NCBI GenBank assembly: GCA_035719045.1
Contig: DASTGO010000549.1
Coordinates: forward strand, 1-8,507
Direction: 5' to 3'
DNA from: DASTGO01 sp035719045
Lineage (GTDB): Bacteria > Actinomycetota > Actinomycetes > Actinomycetales > Kineosporiaceae
DNA: 8,507 nucleotides
The notes beneath the pieces are model-generated. The model did not search any database. It worked only from the letters and a program-made list of their open reading frames with translations, and was not told the origin of the DNA. Below, piece by piece: positions 5,143-8,507 of this stretch (position 1 is the first letter of the stretch; each line of letters begins with the position of its first letter). The position numbers were made by a program, and so were the translations under genes.

Positions 5143-6483
5143 TCAGCCCGCCGCCGGGGCCGGGGTCACCCGGGCCAGCGCCACCGTGATGTTGTCGTGG
5201 CCGCCCTGCTGCTTGGCCCAGTCCACCAGGGCGGACGCCAACCGCGCCGGATCCGGCCCGGCCAGCCGCACCGTGTCGGCGACCAGCTCCCGCAGGTCGG
5301 GGGCGGCCGAGCAGTAGTTCCACAGCCCGTCGGAGCAGACCAGTACCCAGCCGGCGCGGTCGAGTGCACGGGCCGCCGTCCTCGGTGCCGGGTCCGGGGC
5401 GTCGACCCCCAGCCAGCGGGTGATCGCATGGGCGTGCGGAGCGCGTTCGGCGTCCTCCCGGGGGATGCCTGCCGCGACCGCCTCCCCGGCCCAGGAGTCG
5501 TCGGCGGACACCTGCTCGGGCAGGCCGTCGTCGGGCAGCCAGTAGGCCCGGCTGTCCCCGGCCCAGCCCGCCACCAGCAGACCGTCCTCCACGACGGCGG
5601 CGACGAAGGTGCACGACGGCGGATTGGCGGCCGGGGGGTCACCGGCGGTCGCCACCACGGCGTCGTTGGCCGCGATCCCGGACCGGACCAGGAGCTCGGC
5701 GAGCTGTCCGGCCCGGCTCGCCCCCGAGATCGTCCCAGGCTTCGGGGAGCCGGACCCCGGCCCGGGGTCCGCCGATCCCGGCCCCCCCGCCACGGCTGCG
5801 TTCCCTGCGGCTGCGCCCTCCACCGCCGCGCTCCCCGGCGGGACGGCCGGAGCCGGTACCGGCAGTCCCGGAGCCGATACGGGTGCCGGTACCGGCAGTG
5901 CCGGTGCCGTGGGGCGGCTCACCCGGCCGGTCAGCACGTCGAGGGCGGCACGGACGGCGGCCAGGCTCGCAACATCCGACCCGCGGGAGGAGGACACCCC
6001 GTCGCAGACCACCAGCGCGGCGAACCCGTCCGCAGCGGTGGTGGCGGCGACGGCGACGGCGTCCTCGTTGTGCGGGTGCCGGATCCCCCGGTCACACACC
6101 GCCGCGACCCACGGCGCCGGCTGCTCCCGCCAGTGGTCGCGGGGCAGCGGGACCGGCGTGCCGCAATGGCCGCAGTAGCCGTCCGGTGCCTCCGACGAGC
6201 CGCAGGACGGGCAGAGGGACGCCTGCGCGGTGAGGTCCGGCGCGTCCACCAGGACCGCGGACCCGCCCGCAGCGGCCGGATCGCCGGGCGACGGCGCACC
6301 GGACCCGGACCCGGACCCGGTCCCTTCCGTGGGCGCGGACGCCCCACCGGGCACCGGGACGGCAATCCCCGTCCCGGCCCCGGACCCGGCCGCGGCGAGA
6401 TCGGCGCCGCAGCCCTCGCAGAACAGCTCACCCGCGGACACCGGAGCCTGGCAGGCCGGGCAGACCTGCAGCACCGGGTTCAC
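5143..6483 (-). CDS. PP2C-family Ser/Thr protein phosphatase with N-terminal zinc ribbons
   Basis: A 446-residue soluble phosphatase expected to reverse phosphorylation by the adjacent kinase. The N-terminus carries two zinc-ribbon-like units: CPAC (8-11) with CEGCG (22-26), and CPSCG (91-95) with CGHCG (104-108). A Gly/Ser/Pro linker lies between. The PP2C core begins near 124. Motifs seen: HPHNEDA with Glu140/Asp141; LVVCDGVSSS with Asp161-Gly162; WAGDSRAYWL (307-316); ADDSW (327-331); HAITRWLG (352-359); VCSDGLW with Asp385; and GGHDNIT with Asp430-Asn431. These are the metal-binding acidic residues of the family; DGVSSS replaces the more usual DGMGGH. A 60-odd-residue Pro/Ala/Gly-rich stretch (about 189-255) interrupts the core, far longer than usual. 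GTG 6483 overlaps the kinase stop as GTGA. No clear Shine-Dalgarno is seen, so translation probably depends on coupling to the kinase gene. Activity is expected, unproven. Confidence 0.9.
   Translation of the reverse strand: MNPVLQVCPACQAPVSAGELFCEGCGADLAAAGSGAGTGIAVPVPGGASAPTEGTGSGSGSGAPSPGDPAAAGGSAVLVDAPDLTAQASLCPSCGSSEAPDGYCGHCGTPVPLPRDHWREQPAPWVAAVCDRGIRHPHNEDAVAVAATTAADGFAALVVCDGVSSSRGSDVASLAAVRAALDVLTGRVSRPTAPALPVPAPVSAPGLPVPAPAVPPGSAAVEGAAAGNAAVAGGPGSADPGPGSGSPKPGTISGASRAGQLAELLVRSGIAANDAVVATAGDPPAANPPSCTFVAAVVEDGLLVAGWAGDSRAYWLPDDGLPEQVSADDSWAGEAVAAGIPREDAERAPHAHAITRWLGVDAPDPAPRTAARALDRAGWVLVCSDGLWNYCSAAPDLRELVADTVRLAGPDPARLASALVDWAKQQGGHDNITVALARVTPAPAAG
5852..5899. repeat. 33-bp-period direct repeat in the PP2C insertion
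   Basis: GCCGGTACCGGCAGT occurs at 5852-5866 and again at 5885-5899. Each copy encodes LPVPAP within the Pro-rich insertion of the phosphatase, and each contains the palindrome GCCGGTACCGGC. This looks like internal duplication that lengthened the insertion. Confidence 0.65.
6299..6322. repeat. Hexanucleotide tandem repeat (CCGGAC) in the PP2C linker
   Basis: Three perfect CCGGAC units (6299-6316) and one variant CCGGTC (6317-6322). In frame they encode the Gly-Ser linker between the two N-terminal zinc ribbons of the phosphatase. Slippage here would change the linker by Gly-Ser pairs without a frameshift. Confidence 0.6.
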
Positions 6484-8507
6484 CGGACCGTCCAGCGCCG
6501 GACCTGGTTGGCGGCGTCCACCAGCCGGACCCGCTCGTCGTGCTCATGGGTCAGCGAGGCGAGCTCACGGTAGGCGGCCTCGACGCCGTCGCGCAGCGAG
6601 CGCTCGTCGGCGTTGTACCCGGCAATCCGCACAGTGGGTTGTTCCCCCTTCTCCAGGACGGTGGTCAGCGCGGCGTCCAGCACCTGCGTGGTCAGCCGCG
6701 CACGGTCCATCGGGTCGATGGTGACGGCCTCGACGCTGCGCATCGCCTCCGCCAGGCTGGGCAGCCCGCGGCCGGAGGCGGCCAGCAGGTCCGCCCGCTG
6801 CCGGCGGGCCTCGACGTAGGCACTGCTGGTGGCCGAAACCAGGTCGATCGAGGCCAGCGCGCCGTCGAGGTCGCCCCTGCCGATGCGGATCCGGGTCAGG
6901 CCGAACGCCGCAGGTGCGGTGTAGTTGGCGTCGGTGCGGGCGCACACCTCGTACATCGCCTCGGCGACGTCGAGTTCGCCGCTGGCCTCGCAGGCCAGGG
7001 CCAGGGCCAGCTTCGGGGCCAGTTCCCCCGGCACCTGCCCGTAGACGGCGTTGAACGCAGCCCGGGCGGCGGTCGGGTCGTTCTTGGCCAGCGAGGCCAG
7101 AGCCTGCAGCCAGACCGCCCGCCACTCCCACGGGTCCTCGGCCAGGACGGCGGCCACGGTGGCGTCGGCGATGTCGTAGCGGGCCGCGGCCAGGGCCGCC
7201 CGGATCAACGCCAGGCGGACCTCGACGGTGGCCTTCGGCGCCTGCTGCAGCGCCTCCATCCGGGCCACCGGCTCGCGGATGGACAGCGCAGCCAGCCAGG
7301 CGGCCATCGCGTCCCCGGTGTCGACCTTGAGCCCGGGCAGGTGGTCCCAGTCGAGGGTGTGCGCGGCGACCACCGGCGGGTCGAACAGCACCGACGGCGA
7401 GGAGTGCAGCGCCACCCCGGACTCCGGCCGGTCCTGGGCGACGATCTCGCGCAGCACCCCGAGCAACTGCACCCGCAGCTCGTCTGCCGACTGGAACCGG
7501 TCGGCCGGATCCGGCGCGCAGGCCTTGAGCAGCAGGCGGTACAGCGAGTCGTACCGCTGGAACAGCGGGACGTCCGCGACCGGTGGCAGGGTGGCCGCGT
7601 AGGTCGACTGGTAGCCGCGGAACTCCATGGCGAGCACGACCAGGGTGCGGCCGATGGTGAAGATGTCCGAGGCGATCGACGGGCCGACCTCGGGAACCTC
7701 CGGCGCCTGGTACCCGACCGTGCCGTAGATCGCCGAGTCGAGGTCGTCGATCCGGCGGACCCCGCCGAGGTCGATCAGCCGGACCGCGTCCCCGATCTGG
7801 ATGATGTTGTCGGGCTTGAAGTCGCAGTACAGCAGCCCGAGGTCGTGCAGGTACTGGAAGGCGGGCAGGATCTCGACGAGGTACGCGACGGCCTGGTCGA
7901 CCGGGATCGGGTCGTAGCGGCCCTTGTTGGCGATCATCCGGTTCTTGAGGATCGTCTTCAGGGCGGTGCCGCCGATGTACTCCATGACGATGTAGCCGGC
8001 GCCCTCGTGGTGGACGAAGTTGTAGATCTCCACGATGAGCGGGTGCTCCACCTGGGCCAGGAACTGCCGCTCGGCCACCGCGGCGGCGTAGGCGTCGGCG
8101 TCCCCGGAGTTCAGCAGGCCCTTGAGCACGACCCAGCGGTCGGACACGTTCTTGTCCCGGGCCAGGTAGATCCAGCCCAGCCCACCGTGGGCCAGGCAGC
8201 CGGCCACCTCGTACTGCACGCCGACCAGGTCGCCGGCCTTGAGCTTCGGGGTGAACGAGAACGGCGTGCGGCACTTGGGGCAGAAGCCCTCGGTGCGCCC
8301 GGGCCGCCCGTCCCGGGACCGGCCGACCGGGCTGCCGCAGGCCGGGCAGTAACGACGGTCCTCGGGAACCGTGGGGTCCGTCATGATGGCCAGCTGCGGG
8401 TCCAGCGGCGGGATCGGCGGGACCGTGGTCAGGCCCGCGCCGAGCCGGGCCCCCTTCAGCCGGGTGGAGCCGGTGCCCAGCCGGCGGGTGGCCCGCGACC
8501 CGGGCCC
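6480..8507 (-). CDS. pknG: PknG-like Ser/Thr protein kinase: rubredoxin-like + kinase + TPR (5' end outside window)
   Basis: 675 residues are visible; the frame is open to the right edge. Residue numbers here count from the internal ATG at 8384. Rubredoxin-like module: CPACG (13-17) and CPKC (35-38). Kinase domain (about 52-320): glycine loop HGGLGW (66-71), ATP-anchoring Lys88 in VLKG, catalytic loop YCDFKPDN with Asp188, Lys190 and Asn193 (non-RD, as in PknG), metal-binding Asp205 in DLGG, and GYQAPE (224-229). The rest is a TPR-like helical region, including FPGELAPKLALA-type sequence (here VPGELAPKLALA), and the end ANQVRRWTVR, like the PknG C-terminus. Residues upstream of ATG 8384, such as TRRLGTGSTRL and PPLDPQLAIMTDP, resemble the mycobacterial PknG N-terminal extension, so ATG 8384 is internal. 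In mycobacteria PknG phosphorylates GarA to adjust 2-oxoglutarate/glutamate metabolism. First visible gene of the operon; the phosphatase start overlaps its stop. Confidence 0.92.
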   Translation of the reverse strand, partial: GPGSRATRRLGTGSTRLKGARLGAGLTTVPPIPPLDPQLAIMTDPTVPEDRRYCPACGSPVGRSRDGRPGRTEGFCPKCRTPFSFTPKLKAGDLVGVQYEVAGCLAHGGLGWIYLARDKNVSDRWVVLKGLLNSGDADAYAAAVAERQFLAQVEHPLIVEIYNFVHHEGAGYIVMEYIGGTALKTILKNRMIANKGRYDPIPVDQAVAYLVEILPAFQYLHDLGLLYCDFKPDNIIQIGDAVRLIDLGGVRRIDDLDSAIYGTVGYQAPEVPEVGPSIASDIFTIGRTLVVLAMEFRGYQSTYAATLPPVADVPLFQRYDSLYRLLLKACAPDPADRFQSADELRVQLLGVLREIVAQDRPESGVALHSSPSVLFDPPVVAAHTLDWDHLPGLKVDTGDAMAAWLAALSIREPVARMEALQQAPKATVEVRLALIRAALAAARYDIADATVAAVLAEDPWEWRAVWLQALASLAKNDPTAARAAFNAVYGQVPGELAPKLALALACEASGELDVAEAMYEVCARTDANYTAPAAFGLTRIRIGRGDLDGALASIDLVSATSSAYVEARRQRADLLAASGRGLPSLAEAMRSVEAVTIDPMDRARLTTQVLDAALTTVLEKGEQPTVRIAGYNADERSLRDGVEAAYRELASLTHEHDERVRLVDAANQVRRWTVR

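Noticed and set aside
2882..5614. A 910-codon minus-strand frame suggesting a giant FHA fusion protein
   Set aside because: Only the part downstream of GTG 3844 has domain content. The upstream two thirds are an out-of-frame shadow of the VWA and phosphatase genes, which have complete motifs and their own starts and stops.
3685..6573. A 962-codon open frame on the plus strand antisense to the VWA and PP2C genes
   Set aside because: Its product is Arg/Gly/His-rich without any domain, and it is the codon-bias shadow of two well-recognised minus-strand genes.
1..8507. Mobile elements, CRISPR arrays, tRNA or rRNA genes
   Set aside because: No transposase or integrase motifs, no regularly spaced repeats with spacers, and no tRNA-like cloverleaf were seen. 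The 16S-like 12-mer at 2652-2663 is too short to be an rRNA remnant.

Overview
The window comes from a very GC-rich actinobacterium. The GC-rich third codon positions, the GTG starts, the mycothiol-era DinB/maleylpyruvate-isomerase-like protein and the PknG-type kinase all fit Actinomycetota. The combination of an LDH-like malate dehydrogenase with a PknG–PP2C–VWA–FHA cluster suggests Pseudonocardiales or a relative, but the genus is a guess.

Layout, left to right. (1) Positions 1-350 (minus): the N-terminal part of a DinB/maleylpyruvate-isomerase-like protein, cut by the window edge. (2) Positions 516-1448 (plus): a divergently transcribed AraC-family regulator. Both divergent genes have a TACCGT -10-like box only 6-8 nt before the start codon and no Shine-Dalgarno, so both look leaderless. 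(3) Positions 1521-1560: a perfect 14-bp hairpin between convergent genes. (4) Positions 1602-2558 (minus): an LDH-like NAD-dependent malate dehydrogenase. (5) Positions 2559-2881: a 323-nt gap with the mdh leader, a candidate repeat/operator cluster and a perfect 25-bp-stem hairpin that ends the next operon. (6) Positions 2882-8507 (minus): a tight four-gene operon read right to left as pknG-like kinase, PP2C phosphatase, VWA protein, FHA protein. Its junctions are a 4-nt GTGA overlap, a 21-nt gap and another 4-nt GTGA overlap.

The operon carries a complete Ser/Thr phospho-signalling set: a writer (PknG-like kinase with rubredoxin-like N-terminus and TPR tail), an eraser (PP2C), a MIDAS-bearing VWA adaptor and a phosphothreonine reader (FHA). 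Three of the four proteins carry N-terminal CxxC zinc-ribbon-type modules. In layout it recalls the VWA–PP2C–kinase triads described for TerY-linked systems, but with a PknG-class kinase and an added zinc-ribbon/FHA protein. In mycobacteria PknG controls central carbon and glutamate metabolism through the FHA protein GarA; the FHA protein here is different and has no GarA-like N-terminal phospho-motif. The mdh gene next door is a TCA enzyme, but hairpin and spacing indicate it is a separate transcript.

The kinase reading frame stays open to the right edge of the window, and the residues before the internal ATG at 8384 resemble the mycobacterial PknG N-terminal extension. The true start therefore lies outside the window.
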